NCBI RefSeq assembly: GCF_023630175.1
Contig: NZ_JALLIN010000046.1
Coordinates: forward strand, 1 to 59,009
Length of the DNA: 59,009 bases
Direction of reading: 5' to 3'
From: Streptomyces cellostaticus
GTDB taxonomy: Bacteria > Actinomycetota > Actinomycetes > Streptomycetales > Streptomycetaceae
The notes beneath the pieces were generated by a model. That model had not been told where the DNA came from and ran no database searches. It worked only from the letters and a program-made list of their open reading frames with translations. The translations under genes were made by a program, and so were the position numbers. This document shows, piece by piece, positions 47,615 to 56,435 of this stretch (the stretch's first letter is position 1; each line of letters starts with the position of its first letter).

Positions 47615-48649
47615 ATGCACCAGCCCACCACCCCCTACCTCCACCGGGCGGCCTCCGGCCGCCCCTACTTCAGCGCCGACGGCGAGACCTATCTCGCCCC
47701 GGCCCCGCTGCGCGACCTGGAGAAGACCGAGCCCCTGAGGGTGCTGTCCGAGGAGGACTTCGCCTTCTGGCAGACCTACGGCCACGTCGTCGTCCGGGAG
47801 GCCATCACCCCCGGCGCGGCCAAGGGCCTGCTCGACCTCGCCCTCGACTTCCAGGGCCTGGACCCCGGCTGCCCGGAAACCTGGTACGAGGAACCGGAGT
47901 TCCGCTCCGACCTCGACCGGCACCTGTTCATCTACGGCTTCGTCGAGGCGTACCACCACCAGCTCATCTGGGACAGCCGCCAGACGCGCCGCGTGTACGA
48001 CGCCTTCGTGGACGTCTGGGACTGCGAGGAGCTGTGGGTCACCCTCGACCGGCTCAACCTGAACCCGCCCAACGTCCGTACCCGCTCCCGCTCCCTGATC
48101 GAAGCCACCGACGAGGGCTTCGACATCGAACTGCACTGGGACGTCGACACCACCCTCGCGGTGCTGCCGCAGCGGGTCCAGGGCATCATCGCGCTCACCG
48201 ACACCCGGCCCGAACTCGGCGGCTTCCAGTGCGCACCCGAGCTGTTCCGCCGTTTCGAGGAGTGGCGCCTCGCGCAGCCCGCCGGCCGCGACCCGGTCCG
48301 CCCGGCCGCCGGCCGCGCCGAGTTCCCCGTGGTCCGGCCCGAACTCCAGGCCGGCGACCTGCTGATCTTCAACGGGCTCCTGGCGCACGGCGTGGCACCC
48401 AACAGCTCCGAACAGGGCCTGCGGGCCGTGCAGTACCTGTCGATGATGCCCGCCCTGGAGGAGCACACGCGGCTGCGGCGCTCCCGCGTCGAGTCCTGGC
48501 GCACGCTGAGCACGCCCGACTGGAATGCGACACTGCTCGGCGACGCCCACCGGCCGGAGGCGCTGCGCTACGGACCCGCCGAACTCGACGGGCTCGGGCG
48601 CAAGGTGCTCGGCCTGGACTCCTGGTCCGGCACGGAAGGGGCCCAGTGA
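47615..48649 (+). CDS. Phytanoyl-CoA dioxygenase (PhyH)-family Fe/2-oxoglutarate enzyme
   Basis: 344-residue double-stranded beta-helix dioxygenase. The iron ligands are seen as HWDVD (H-x-D) near residues 173-175 and the distal His in FNGLLAHGVAPNSS, followed by a basic residue for 2-oxoglutarate (GLRAVQYLSM). The N-terminal part has EEDFAFWQTYGHVVVREAIT, the usual PhyH start. It would hydroxylate or desaturate a small substrate. It is first in a tightly packed five-gene unit (overlaps of 4 bp or less) under a dre, with a PLP decarboxylase and GNAT, so an amino acid or amine substrate is likely. GGAGTGA precedes the ATG. Confidence 0.88.
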   Translation: MHQPTTPYLHRAASGRPYFSADGETYLAPAPLRDLEKTEPLRVLSEEDFAFWQTYGHVVVREAITPGAAKGLLDLALDFQGLDPGCPETWYEEPEFRSDLDRHLFIYGFVEAYHHQLIWDSRQTRRVYDAFVDVWDCEELWVTLDRLNLNPPNVRTRSRSLIEATDEGFDIELHWDVDTTLAVLPQRVQGIIALTDTRPELGGFQCAPELFRRFEEWRLAQPAGRDPVRPAAGRAEFPVVRPELQAGDLLIFNGLLAHGVAPNSSEQGLRAVQYLSMMPALEEHTRLRRSRVESWRTLSTPDWNATLLGDAHRPEALRYGPAELDGLGRKVLGLDSWSGTEGAQ

Positions 48650-49959
48650 ACCGCGTCTGCCTCTGCCTGCCCACCAACCGGGCCTGCCCCGCGACCATCC
48701 GCGCCGTCCACGAGGAGGCGGCCTACGCGGCGGAGCAGCTCGGCGCCGATGTCGAGCTGCTGATCCTCGACTCCTGCGACGACCGCACCCGGGCCGAACA
48801 CGCCCGCGTGGCCGCTCAGCTCCCACCGGTGGCCGGGGTCACCGTGCACCACCTCGGGGAGGAGACCCAGGCCGGCTTCCTGCGCCGCGCGATCCGGCGC
48901 GCCGGCCTGCCCGAGCCCGGTCGCCTGCTCGACCTGCTGCTGCCCGCCGGTGTCTCCTACGGCTCCTGCACCAACCGCGCCTTCCTGCTGGCCGCCGCTC
49001 TCGGCTGCCGGTCGGTGCACCGCAGGGACTCCGACAGCACCTACCAGGTCCGGCACGGCGGGAAGGTCTTCCCCGTCCACCACGAACTGCCCCCGCTGGG
49101 CCTGCGCGCCGCCGACGCCTCGGCCCACGTCGCCGTCACCGACCTCGGCCCGGCCCACACCGGCCGCCCGGTGTCCCTGGCCGGAGCCTCCTTCATCGGT
49201 GAACTCTCCGTCGACATCGGCGAGGTGCGGGCCCTCGACGCGGGGATCTACCACGACGTCGTCGGCCTGTGGGCGCCCGCGGGATGCCCGCCGGAGGCCA
49301 GGCGCCGCCTGGTGGAGGAGTCCTTCACCGGAGCGGGTAGCACCCCCTTCACCGGCGACCACTCCACCCTGACCCTGGTGGACCCGATGCGGGTGGACAT
49401 GTGCAACATCGCCCTCCACCACGACGTGTACGAGCGGGTGCCGCTGCCCCCGGCCACCGACACCATCGGCAGCGACTACTTCCTCACCCACCTGGTCCAC
49501 GACGCCACCCTCCCCGGCGTCCTGCACAACCGGCACATCGAGAACTTCCACACCCCCGAACGCCGGACCGACGCGGGCTTCCACGCCTACCAGACCCGCT
49601 TCGTGAAGTTCCTGCTGTCGATGCTGTACTTCCACCACGTCTACGGCCGCATGGCCGCGGCGGGCGCCGACCTCCTTGACGACCGGCAGCACGTACGGGC
49701 CGAACCGGTGGTGGCGTTCCTGCGTGAGAGCACCGCCCTGGACCGGGCGGAGAACGTGTGGCGTCTGGACCGGATCGACACCGCCTACCGCAAACTCGGC
49801 GGACGGTACCGGGAGTTCGCCGAGCGGCTCGTGCCACGGCGCACGGAACTGCTGGACCGGGCCCGCCGGGACATCGACGACTTCGCCCTGCTCACCGAGG
49901 CCTGGCCCGCGCTGGTCGGCGCGGCCCGTGACACCGGCCCCGGAAGCGGGGCCCGGTGA
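48646..49959 (+). CDS. Uncharacterised protein, possibly glycosyltransferase-like (GT-A-type features)
   Basis: 437-residue protein with no signal peptide. The N-terminus (RVCLCLPTNRACPATIRAVH, then VELLILDSCDD) looks like the start of a nucleotide-sugar-binding Rossmann-like fold, and CRSVHRRDSDSTYQ contains a D-S-D motif like the metal-binding DXD of GT-A enzymes. HIENFHTPERRTDAGFHAY and a helical C-terminus follow. I recognise no characterised relative, and glycosyl transfer is only a suggestion from these motifs. It is coupled to the dioxygenase and the decarboxylase by GTGA overlaps. In a DasR-controlled unit, use of UDP-GlcNAc is worth considering. Confidence 0.75.
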   Translation: MNRVCLCLPTNRACPATIRAVHEEAAYAAEQLGADVELLILDSCDDRTRAEHARVAAQLPPVAGVTVHHLGEETQAGFLRRAIRRAGLPEPGRLLDLLLPAGVSYGSCTNRAFLLAAALGCRSVHRRDSDSTYQVRHGGKVFPVHHELPPLGLRAADASAHVAVTDLGPAHTGRPVSLAGASFIGELSVDIGEVRALDAGIYHDVVGLWAPAGCPPEARRRLVEESFTGAGSTPFTGDHSTLTLVDPMRVDMCNIALHHDVYERVPLPPATDTIGSDYFLTHLVHDATLPGVLHNRHIENFHTPERRTDAGFHAYQTRFVKFLLSMLYFHHVYGRMAAAGADLLDDRQHVRAEPVVAFLRESTALDRAENVWRLDRIDTAYRKLGGRYREFAERLVPRRTELLDRARRDIDDFALLTEAWPALVGAARDTGPGSGAR

Positions 49960-51137
49960 GACCGGGCCCGCGGCTGGCCGCCGCCCTGGCCGAAGCCCCG
50001 GTGGACCGCATCGTCTACGACCTCGTCGGCATCGAGGGCCAGCTCGACCGGCTGCGCACCGAACTGCCGGGCGTACAGGTCCGCTTCGCGCTGAAGGCCT
50101 GCCCGGTCGACGAGGTGCTGCGCTGCCTGGCGGACCGGGACGCCGGCTTCGACGCGGCGAGCCCCGCGGAGATCCGGCAGGCCCTGCGCACCGAAGTGCC
50201 CGCCGACCGCGTGCACTACGGCAACACCGTGAAGTCCGACGCGGACATCGCCGAGGCCCACCGGCTGGGCGTCCGCACCTTCGCCACCGACAGCCTCCAG
50301 GACGTGCGGGCGATCGCCGAACACGCCCCCGGAGCACGCGTGTTCTGCCGCCTCGCCACCAGCGGCGACGGTGCGCTGTGGGGCCTGAACCGCAAGTTCG
50401 GCTGCTCCTCCGGGGACGCCGTGCGCATCCTCACCACCGCCCGCGCGCTGGGACTCACCCCGGCCGGCCTCTCCGTGCACGTCGGCTCCCAGCAGATGAC
50501 CGGCGAGGCGTGGCAGCAGGCCGTGGACCTGCTCGCCGAGACGCTCACGACGCTCGCCGGAGCCGGGATCGCCCCGGACCACGTCAACCTCGGCGGCGGC
50601 CTGCCCGCGCTCGGCTACCTCGACCGGCACGGCGCCCCCCTCGACCCGCCCCTCGACAAGATCCTCACCGTGATCCGCGAGGGCATGGAGCACCTGAACC
50701 GTCTCACCGCCGGCCCCCTCGGCCTCGTCATGGAGCCCGGGCGGCACCTCGTCGCCGACCACGGAGCCATCCGCGCGCACGTGTACCGCCTGACCGGGCG
50801 GACCGGGCCGGACGGCGGCCGTGCCCGCTGGCTCTACCTCAGCGTGGGCCGCTTCAACGGCCTGTACGAGATGGACCAGGTGAGCCACCGGCTGCTGTTC
50901 CCCACCCACCCGGGCGGGGAGCGCGTCCCCGCCGTGGTCGCGGGCCCCACCTGCGACAGCGACGACGCCTACGGCGGCGGCCGGCACCCGGTGCGCGTCC
51001 CCGCCGCGGCGGCCTCCGGAGACCCGGTCTGGATCCTCTCCGCCGGCGCCTACGCCGCCAGTTACACCACCCGGGGTTTCAACGGCATCCGCCCGCTGCC
51101 GTGCGTCTGCACGCGCGGCCCGGAAGGACGACACTGA
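49956..51137 (+). CDS. PLP-dependent decarboxylase, ornithine/DAP decarboxylase type (fold III)
   Basis: 393-residue alanine-racemase-fold decarboxylase. The PLP lysine is in VRFALKACPVDEVL, the phosphate-binding glycines are in HVNLGGGLPALGYL and the C-terminal catalytic cysteine is in VAGPTCDSDDAYGG. GLVMEPGRHLVADHGAI is the conserved EPGR loop. It decarboxylates a basic or diamino acid, giving a (poly)amine. The GTG at 49956 overlaps the upstream stop. With GNAT and the dioxygenase, an acylated hydroxy-amine is a reasonable guess for the product of this cassette. Confidence 0.9.
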   Translation: MRPGPRLAAALAEAPVDRIVYDLVGIEGQLDRLRTELPGVQVRFALKACPVDEVLRCLADRDAGFDAASPAEIRQALRTEVPADRVHYGNTVKSDADIAEAHRLGVRTFATDSLQDVRAIAEHAPGARVFCRLATSGDGALWGLNRKFGCSSGDAVRILTTARALGLTPAGLSVHVGSQQMTGEAWQQAVDLLAETLTTLAGAGIAPDHVNLGGGLPALGYLDRHGAPLDPPLDKILTVIREGMEHLNRLTAGPLGLVMEPGRHLVADHGAIRAHVYRLTGRTGPDGGRARWLYLSVGRFNGLYEMDQVSHRLLFPTHPGGERVPAVVAGPTCDSDDAYGGGRHPVRVPAAAASGDPVWILSAGAYAASYTTRGFNGIRPLPCVCTRGPEGRH

Positions 51138-51138
51138 C

Positions 51139-51645
51139 ATGACCCACGTGATACGCGGCATCACCGAGGCCGACTGGCCCCAGGTCGCGGCCCTGGAGGC
51201 CGGGGCGTACGCGGACACCCCGCTCACCGAGGGCGAGGCCGGCCTGCGCTCCCGCACCTCGGCGGGCACCTGCTTCGTACTCGACCTCGACGGCCGCCTC
51301 GCGGGCTACGTACTGGCCCTGCCCTACCCGATGTTCCGCTACCCGGACCTGCACCGTCCGGAGCGCGTCGCCCACCGGTCGCCCAACCTCCACCTGCACG
51401 ACCTCGTGGTCAGCGCCCCCCTGCGGCGCGGGGGACTGGGCAGCCGCCTCGTGCGCCACCTGCACCGAGCGGCGGGCACGCGCGGCTACCGCACCATGTC
51501 GCTGATCGCGGTCGCCGGCAAGGAGTCCTTCTGGCGGGCCAACGGCTACCGGCCGCACCCCGGGGCGCGACCACCCGCCGGATACGGCGCCGACGCGGTG
51601 TACATGTCCGCACCGGTGGCCACCGGGCACCGGAGGGCCGGCTGA
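51139..51645 (+). CDS. GNAT-family N-acetyltransferase
   Basis: 168-residue acyl-CoA-dependent acetyltransferase. The CoA-binding loop is LRRGGLGSRLVRHLHRAAG (R/Q-x-x-G-x-G/A form), preceded by the strand LHLHDLVVSAPL. It acetylates an amine, perhaps the one made by the decarboxylase just upstream (1-bp gap), either as a biosynthetic step or for self-protection. Overlap TGATG with the MFS gene couples their translation. Confidence 0.92.
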   Translation: MTHVIRGITEADWPQVAALEAGAYADTPLTEGEAGLRSRTSAGTCFVLDLDGRLAGYVLALPYPMFRYPDLHRPERVAHRSPNLHLHDLVVSAPLRRGGLGSRLVRHLHRAAGTRGYRTMSLIAVAGKESFWRANGYRPHPGARPPAGYGADAVYMSAPVATGHRRAG

Positions 51646-52808
51646 TGGAGCACTCCGGCTTCCGGCGCGCCAAGTGGTCCATCGCCGCGCTGTTCTGCTT
51701 CCTCGGCCTGCAGTACGCCACCTGGGCCGCCCGGCTGCCCGCGCTCAGGGCACGGCTGGACCTCGGCGCCGGCGAGGTCGGTCTGCTGCTGATGGCCTGC
51801 GGCGCGGGCGCGGCGGCCTCCTTCCCGCTGGTCGCCCACCTGATGCGCAGACTCGGCTCCCGGCGCCTGTCCCTCGCCTCCGCCCTGTGCCTCGTCGCGC
51901 TGCTGGCGGCCCTGTCGGTGGTCCCGGACTACCCACTGGCCCTGCTGGTCGTCTGTGCCGACGGTGTCGCCGTGGGCTGCCTGAACGTCGCGATGAACGC
52001 GCAGGGCGCGGCGCTGGAGGCGGCCCACGGCCGCACCGCCATGTCCCAGCTCCACGCCACCTTCAGCGCGGGTCTGCTCGCTGCCGCGCTCCTGGCCTGC
52101 GGGGTCACCGCCGTCACCCCGTCCGTACCGGCCCACTTCGCGGTGGCGGCGGCGATCCTGCTCCTGCTGCTCACCACGGCGCGCCGGGGTCTGCTGCCGA
52201 GCGCGGACGCCGGCCCCGAGGCCCCGAGGAAGCGGACACGCCTGACCGCGCCCTCCGGGGAGACCCTGCTCATGGGCTGCGCCATGGCGTTCGGCACCAT
52301 CACGGAGGGTGCCATGAACGACTGGTCCACGCTCTACCTGAAGGACGTCGTGGAGGCTTCGCCGGCCGTCGCGCCGATGGGCATCGCCGTCGTCTCGGCG
52401 ATGATGCTGCTGGCCCGGGTGCGCGCCGACCACTGGCGCGACCGCTGGGGCGACGCCCGCGTGGTGCGCATCGGCAGCGCCGCGGCCGGGCTCGGCCTGG
52501 CCCTCGCCCTGACGGCCGGCGGGGTGGTCCCGACCCTGCTCGGCTTCGCCTGCGTCGGCCTGGGCGCGGCCGCGGTGACCCCGTGCGTGTACGTGGCCGC
52601 CGCCGGACGCGGCCCGGACGCGCTGTCCCTGGTCGCCGCGATGGGCACGACGGGCCTGCTGGCCGGCCCCGCCCTGATCGGCTTCGTGGCCGGAGCCGCA
52701 GGCCTGACCCTCGGCATGGCCACGGTCGCGGCGTCGGCCCTGCTCGTCACCCTGTCGGCCACCTGGATCCCGTGGCGGAAGCGGGTCGCCGTGCCCGCGG
52801 GCCGGTGA
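51645..52808 (+). CDS. MFS transporter (12 TM)
   Basis: 387-residue membrane protein with about twelve helices, starting HSGFRRAKWSIAALFCFLGL and rich in Ala/Gly/Leu helices such as LLLMACGAGAAASFPLVAHL. It has GTITEGAMNDWSTLYLKDVV, typical of the small FucP/YbjJ-like branch of MFS. As last gene in the dre-controlled unit it is probably the exporter of the product. No clear terminator follows. Confidence 0.9.
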   Translation: MEHSGFRRAKWSIAALFCFLGLQYATWAARLPALRARLDLGAGEVGLLLMACGAGAAASFPLVAHLMRRLGSRRLSLASALCLVALLAALSVVPDYPLALLVVCADGVAVGCLNVAMNAQGAALEAAHGRTAMSQLHATFSAGLLAAALLACGVTAVTPSVPAHFAVAAAILLLLLTTARRGLLPSADAGPEAPRKRTRLTAPSGETLLMGCAMAFGTITEGAMNDWSTLYLKDVVEASPAVAPMGIAVVSAMMLLARVRADHWRDRWGDARVVRIGSAAAGLGLALALTAGGVVPTLLGFACVGLGAAAVTPCVYVAAAGRGPDALSLVAAMGTTGLLAGPALIGFVAGAAGLTLGMATVAASALLVTLSATWIPWRKRVAVPAGR

Positions 52809-53350
52809 GCCGGAACGCGAGGGCCCAGAAGTTGGCACTCCGTGGAGCCGTGCCGAGATCGGCGATCAGCGCTCCAGAAGCCGCCTGGTGCCCTCGCAAC
52901 GCAGAGTGGTGTCGAGACCCACACCACAACTCGGCGCACGTCGCGTGGGAGCTCCTGGCTGAGTGGGGGCGCCTGGAGGATGAGGAGCGGTGGGAGAAGC
53001 TTGATTTCTTGGAATCAGGTTTCTGGCAGTCCGGGATGCCTCCGTCGACGTTGCGTGTGGCTCCCTCGACAACCTTGTGGCACAGGTGCACAACCGCTCC
53101 TTACGAGAGGCGATGGCGCTCGGGTCTGGGCTGTCCCTGGGCCGTCCGAGGCCGCTCCGCAGTGACCAACGACGACCGAAGACGACCACCAGGCGCCTGA
53201 GCGCACCGCTCCTGAACAGGGAAGACCCAGCTGATCACGATCCCCGACAAGACCCAGGGCAAGAAGACACCGGCGAGCCCGGAGCCTTGACCACGTGTGG
53301 CCGCAGGTCACGGGCGGCTGTCCGGCGGCAAAGCGTGTGCATCATGAGGC
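52809..53350. other. 542-bp stretch without a supported gene
   Basis: GC skew and codon-position bias drop here compared with the cassette to the left. A plus-strand frame is open over about 52820-53198 with protein-like text (HNSAHVAWELLAEWGRLEDE), but it has no start codon or ribosome site. It may be the remains of a gene. I see no RNA gene, operator or insertion-sequence end. Confidence 0.4.
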
Positions 53351-53692
53351 ATGGGGATCGACCTGGAGCTGCACTCATCACGGCCGGCTAACAACAACTG
53401 GCGCAAGTCCCGCGTGACACTTCTGCGGAGTTCCTACGGGCACGGCGACGCGCTGGCCGATGCGCTTGGCTCGCTCCAGCTCCTTGGAGTACCGGGGAGG
53501 CTTACTGCCGTCGATCCGTACGGGGACACGTTGATGAACGAGCAAGAAGCCGCAGCCGCCCTCCGGGAGATCCACGGCCTACGGCAGAGATGCGGCGATG
53601 GACGTCAGCTCGCCGCACTGGACGACCTCTCCACGATGCTGGAAGAGTGCGCGGCCACCCCAGGAAGTTATCTGTGGTTCCAGGGCGACTGA
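53351..53692 (+). CDS. Hypothetical protein, 113 residues
   Basis: Small soluble protein starting MGIDLELHSSRPANNNWRKS. The C-terminal half is helical (NEQEAAAALREIHGLRQRC, LAALDDLSTMLEECA). I do not recognise a family and see no catalytic motif. Codon use is less GC-biased than in the clusters, as in the rest of this accessory stretch. It ends just before the tRNA-Ser fragment and might be cargo of a mobile element or a host gene next to its insertion point. Confidence 0.55.
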   Translation: MGIDLELHSSRPANNNWRKSRVTLLRSSYGHGDALADALGSLQLLGVPGRLTAVDPYGDTLMNEQEAAAALREIHGLRQRCGDGRQLAALDDLSTMLEECAATPGSYLWFQGD

Positions 53693-53820
53693 AGCCGTGC
53701 CCCATCCGTGCCCGACAGAGCGGGAACTCACTGGGAACCACGGCCACTGGCAGGCACCGCGCACGAGGAAGGCCCCCGACCGATGTTCCTGGTCAGGGGC
53801 CGTTCTCACAGCTCCTCGTG

Positions 53821-53880
53821 CGGAGGCGGTGGGATTTGAACCCACGGTGACATCGCTGCCACGACGGTCTTCAAGACCGT
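53821..53880 (-). tRNA. 3' fragment of tRNA-Ser(UGA), probable attachment-site scar
   Basis: Read from 53880 on the minus strand: a normal anticodon arm ACGGT-CTTGAAG-ACCGT with anticodon TGA (serine), a variable arm GTGGC/GTCAC, a T arm GTGGG-TTCAAAT-CCCAC and the 3' acceptor strand CGCCTCC plus G73. No CCA is encoded. The expected 5' half (acceptor GGAGGCG and D arm) is absent from the sequence above 53880. Integrases of actinobacterial elements often recombine at tRNA 3' ends and leave such a partial copy. By that logic the element lay on the high-coordinate side. No integrase gene is visible in the window. The rest of the 53693-54101 gap shows nothing else. Confidence 0.75.
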
Positions 53881-54101
53881 TCAGGGCTTGTGCGGGGTCG
53901 GCGCTGACAAGTCCCCCTCTTGGCCATCGACTAGGCCTGGAAGTCGGTTGGGCCACGGATTGGATACCGGACCACCCCCAGACAGAACCAGGGATGCAGC
54001 TGCACTTCAGAGCTGGATACCTCGTCGCCGACCGCGCGAAGCCCGACCCTAAAGGTTCTCCTGTAGCTGTGCCGAGTAGGTCGAGAGGCAGTCCAGGGAA
54101 C

Positions 54102-54866
54102 TCACTTCACTACGACGTTGTCGCCGGCCGAAGTCGACGCCCCGGTAGTGGTGTTGCCGTGATACACCCAGCGCCATGTGCCCGTCTTGGATGCCTTCAC
54201 GGTCGTCTTGAGGTTGCCCGAGTCGTTCGCGTACACCTTCTTCACCGTGGTGTAGGAGGTGGTTCCGGTGGGCTTGAACTGCAGGGTCACCCGGCGGCCT
54301 TCGTAGGAGACGTACTTCCTGGTCTCCCAGTTGGCCCGCGTGACCTTGCCGGTCACGGTGATGGTCTTGCCCTTGGCCACCGGTTCGGGCGAGGCGTTCA
54401 CGGTCAGGCGGGAGTTGCGCTTGACGTATGCCGTGAGGCCCTCGTCATCGGTGTCACCGCCGCCGCCCTGGAAGTAGACCTCGGCCGCGACCTTCCACGC
54501 TCCGGCCTCGCTGTTGCGCATCTCCCACTCGCTCGGGTCGAAGTACATCGTCTCGTTGAAGTCACAGACGCCCGAGCTCACCTTGATGCAGTCGCTCGTC
54601 TCGATCGCGTGCCACAGCCGCTCACTCGTCTTGCCGCGGTACAGGAACACCGCCGGCCACTTCCACTGGTGTGTGGTCGCCATCCGGAAGGATGTGGGCA
54701 CCGCGACCTCATTCGACACCCCAATCACGATCGCCTTGCCGCCGTTCACTTGGACACGGGTGAACGAGACCCCGCCCTCGGCCGCCCCGGCCGGTCCCGC
54801 GGTCATGGCCATGAAAACCGCCGCCGCGCCACCGGCCGCGACAGCTCTCCAGATCTTCTTCCCCAC
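54102..54866 (-). CDS. Secreted hypothetical protein with Ig-like C-terminal domain
   Basis: About 254 residues with a Sec signal peptide (GKKIWRAVAAGGAAAVF, cleavage near AGPAGAA-EGG). Residues ~35-150 contain a cysteine pair (SDCIKVSSGVCDFNE), which may form a disulphide, and a WKVAAEVYFQGGGG segment. Residues ~165-250 look like a beta-sandwich (KTITVTGKVTRANWETRKYV, VTLQFKPTGTTSYTTVKKVY, TWRWVYHGNTTTG), a pattern common in actinobacterial secreted proteins. The GTG at 54866 puts the signal peptide at the N-terminus; a GTG ten codons earlier (54896) is possible. The function is unknown. The gap 54867-55292 upstream holds no supported gene. Confidence 0.7.
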   Translation of the reverse strand: MGKKIWRAVAAGGAAAVFMAMTAGPAGAAEGGVSFTRVQVNGGKAIVIGVSNEVAVPTSFRMATTHQWKWPAVFLYRGKTSERLWHAIETSDCIKVSSGVCDFNETMYFDPSEWEMRNSEAGAWKVAAEVYFQGGGGDTDDEGLTAYVKRNSRLTVNASPEPVAKGKTITVTGKVTRANWETRKYVSYEGRRVTLQFKPTGTTSYTTVKKVYANDSGNLKTTVKASKTGTWRWVYHGNTTTGASTSAGDNVVVK

Positions 54867-55292
54867 CTGATCCCCGATCTCCGTACGGAAGAGCACCAGA
54901 GGCTCACCCTCCGGCGCCCTTCAGACAGTTGGGATCCGCATGGGGTTGTACACCCTTGGATCACGATTGCGCGCGACCCGTACGACGTCCTCGCGGAACT
55001 CCTTCGGATACGGCTTGGGCACTGCAACATCCTTCCAGGCCGCCTCTCAGCAAGCCAGGTCAGGTGTCACCTATCCGTGCAGCAGTCCCCTGCATAGCCA
55101 AGCCGCTCCGTAGGAGTGGTGGATGTTTACTGGCTTCGGCTCGCTGAACGCTTCCAGGTCTCACCGACCACGGCTCAGCGGTGGGCTGACCGCTATCGCC
55201 GACTCGGCGAGCCGGGCATGGCCTGAAGGGCCAACCACCCGCCAGCCGCGTCCCCAACCTCACAGGGCAATACAACTAGACCGGGGGAAACC
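54867..55292. other. 426-bp stretch without a supported gene
   Basis: Between the secreted protein gene and the HAD-like frame. Several overlapping frames are open for short distances, but none shows protein-like composition, a ribosome site or a recognisable motif. It probably holds promoters for the flanking genes. I see no tRNA, operator array or clear terminator. Confidence 0.4.
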
Positions 55293-55844
55293 GTTAACCG
55301 ACCACTGCTGTTCCTCGACGTCGACGGGCCACTCAACCCTTACGCGGCCAAGCCGGAGAGGCGTCCCGACGGCTACACCACACTCAGAGTCCCTCGGAAC
55401 GGCGCTCATGAGGACGACAGGGGCCTCTCGTCCCGACGACGCCCCCTACGGGGCTGGCTCAACCCAGAGCACGGACGAATGCTGCTCCAGCTCGGCTTCG
55501 AGCTGTGCTGGGCCACCACATGGATGGACGACGCCAACCGGTGGATCGCACCGATCCTCGGCCTTCCGGAACTTCCCTTCGTGGACTTTGGCGACGTCCT
55601 GCTCCAGGAACGCCCTGATGGAGTCCACTGGAAGACCGGGCCGCTGGTGGACTACGCAGGCGGCCGTCCTTTCGCCTGGGTGGACGACGAGCAGAGCGAG
55701 CTGGATCAGGCGTACGTGGCCGCCCACCACCAAGGGCCCGGGCTCCTCCACCACGTCAACCCGCGGATCGGCCTACGGGAGAACGACTTCCGCGCACTCG
55801 CCGACTTCGCCCAGTCCCTGGCCACCTCACGAACCACTGGCTGA
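55293..55844 (+). pseudogene. HAD-like (RNA-repair-associated type) protein without a normal start codon
   Basis: The frame encodes a HAD-superfamily-like protein whose N-terminus LLFLDVDGPLNPYAAKP holds the nucleophile motif D-x-D-G, followed by LNPEHGRMLLQLGFELCWAT (T/S motif II region) and LPELPFVDFGD. The protein is intact to a TGA at 55844, about 180 residues. No ATG, GTG or TTG lies in frame before the DVDG motif. The expected position reads GTTAACCGACCACTG, with a GGGGGA ribosome-like site 5 nt before GTT. A CTG at 55305 is the only alternative. The first regular start (ATG 55479) would delete the catalytic motif. Either a start codon was lost (for example GTG to GTT) or a rare start is used. 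Confidence 0.55.
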
Positions 55845-55870
55845 GCACCTCACCCGCACTTCCGGGCAGC

Positions 55871-56254
55871 TTGGCGGAGTTCCGGCTGCCGAACTCCGGC
55901 GGGCAGGCACTGACGAGCTACTGCGCAGGCGCCGGCCGCCTGCACGGAGTGGCGATCGACCCCCTGCACGGACCTCAGATCACGATGGACGGGCTCCGAC
56001 TGGTTGGACGTGTGCCGTCACAGCTGGCGGACCGGTTTACCGACTACGTGCTGTCCCGCGGCCTGAGGAAGGACGTCTACGTCTCCCAAGAAGGCGACCC
56101 CGGCGCCGATGAGCTCGGGCTGCAACTGCGTGCACAGCGCCCTGGAGGCATCTTCCTCACGCGACCGGTCTTCGTCGCCCGCGAGTGGGCGGATGGCGTC
56201 GGTGCCACCTCCCCGGGCCACATCGCTCGGGCAGAGTGGCAGGTTCACGCATAG
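55871..56254 (+). CDS. Hypothetical protein, possibly a fragment
   Basis: 127-residue frame with a weak TTG start and no good ribosome site. The text is protein-like (PSQLADRFTDYVLSRGLRKD, LRAQRPGGIFLTRPVFVARE) but I recognise no family. It begins 26 bp after the HAD-like frame and may be the 3' part of a degraded gene. No signal peptide or membrane segment is visible. Confidence 0.4.
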   Translation: MAEFRLPNSGGQALTSYCAGAGRLHGVAIDPLHGPQITMDGLRLVGRVPSQLADRFTDYVLSRGLRKDVYVSQEGDPGADELGLQLRAQRPGGIFLTRPVFVAREWADGVGATSPGHIARAEWQVHA

Positions 56255-56435
56255 TCGTCAGCAACAACCACCTCGTGGTAGCCCCGGACTCAGCTTTGAT
56301 CCGCGCCGGCCCAGTGATGTCCGACGCTGACCTCAACGTCATCGAACAGCAGCGGAGTCCAGCAGCCGGGCGGGAACCGGGTGTCCTGGGGTGTGTCCGG
56401 CGAGGGGATACCTTCACGTCTCGGCGCGGCGGGAC

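Noticed and set aside
52809..53350. Insertion-sequence remnant between the cassette and the small hypothetical gene
   Set aside because: No inverted terminal repeats, target duplication or recognisable transposase motif could be found by eye.
53821..53880. Selenocysteine tRNA, suggested by CTTCAAG on the plus strand
   Set aside because: The T arm and acceptor show that the gene is on the minus strand, where the loop reads CTTGAAG with anticodon TGA (serine). There is no extended acceptor or D stem.
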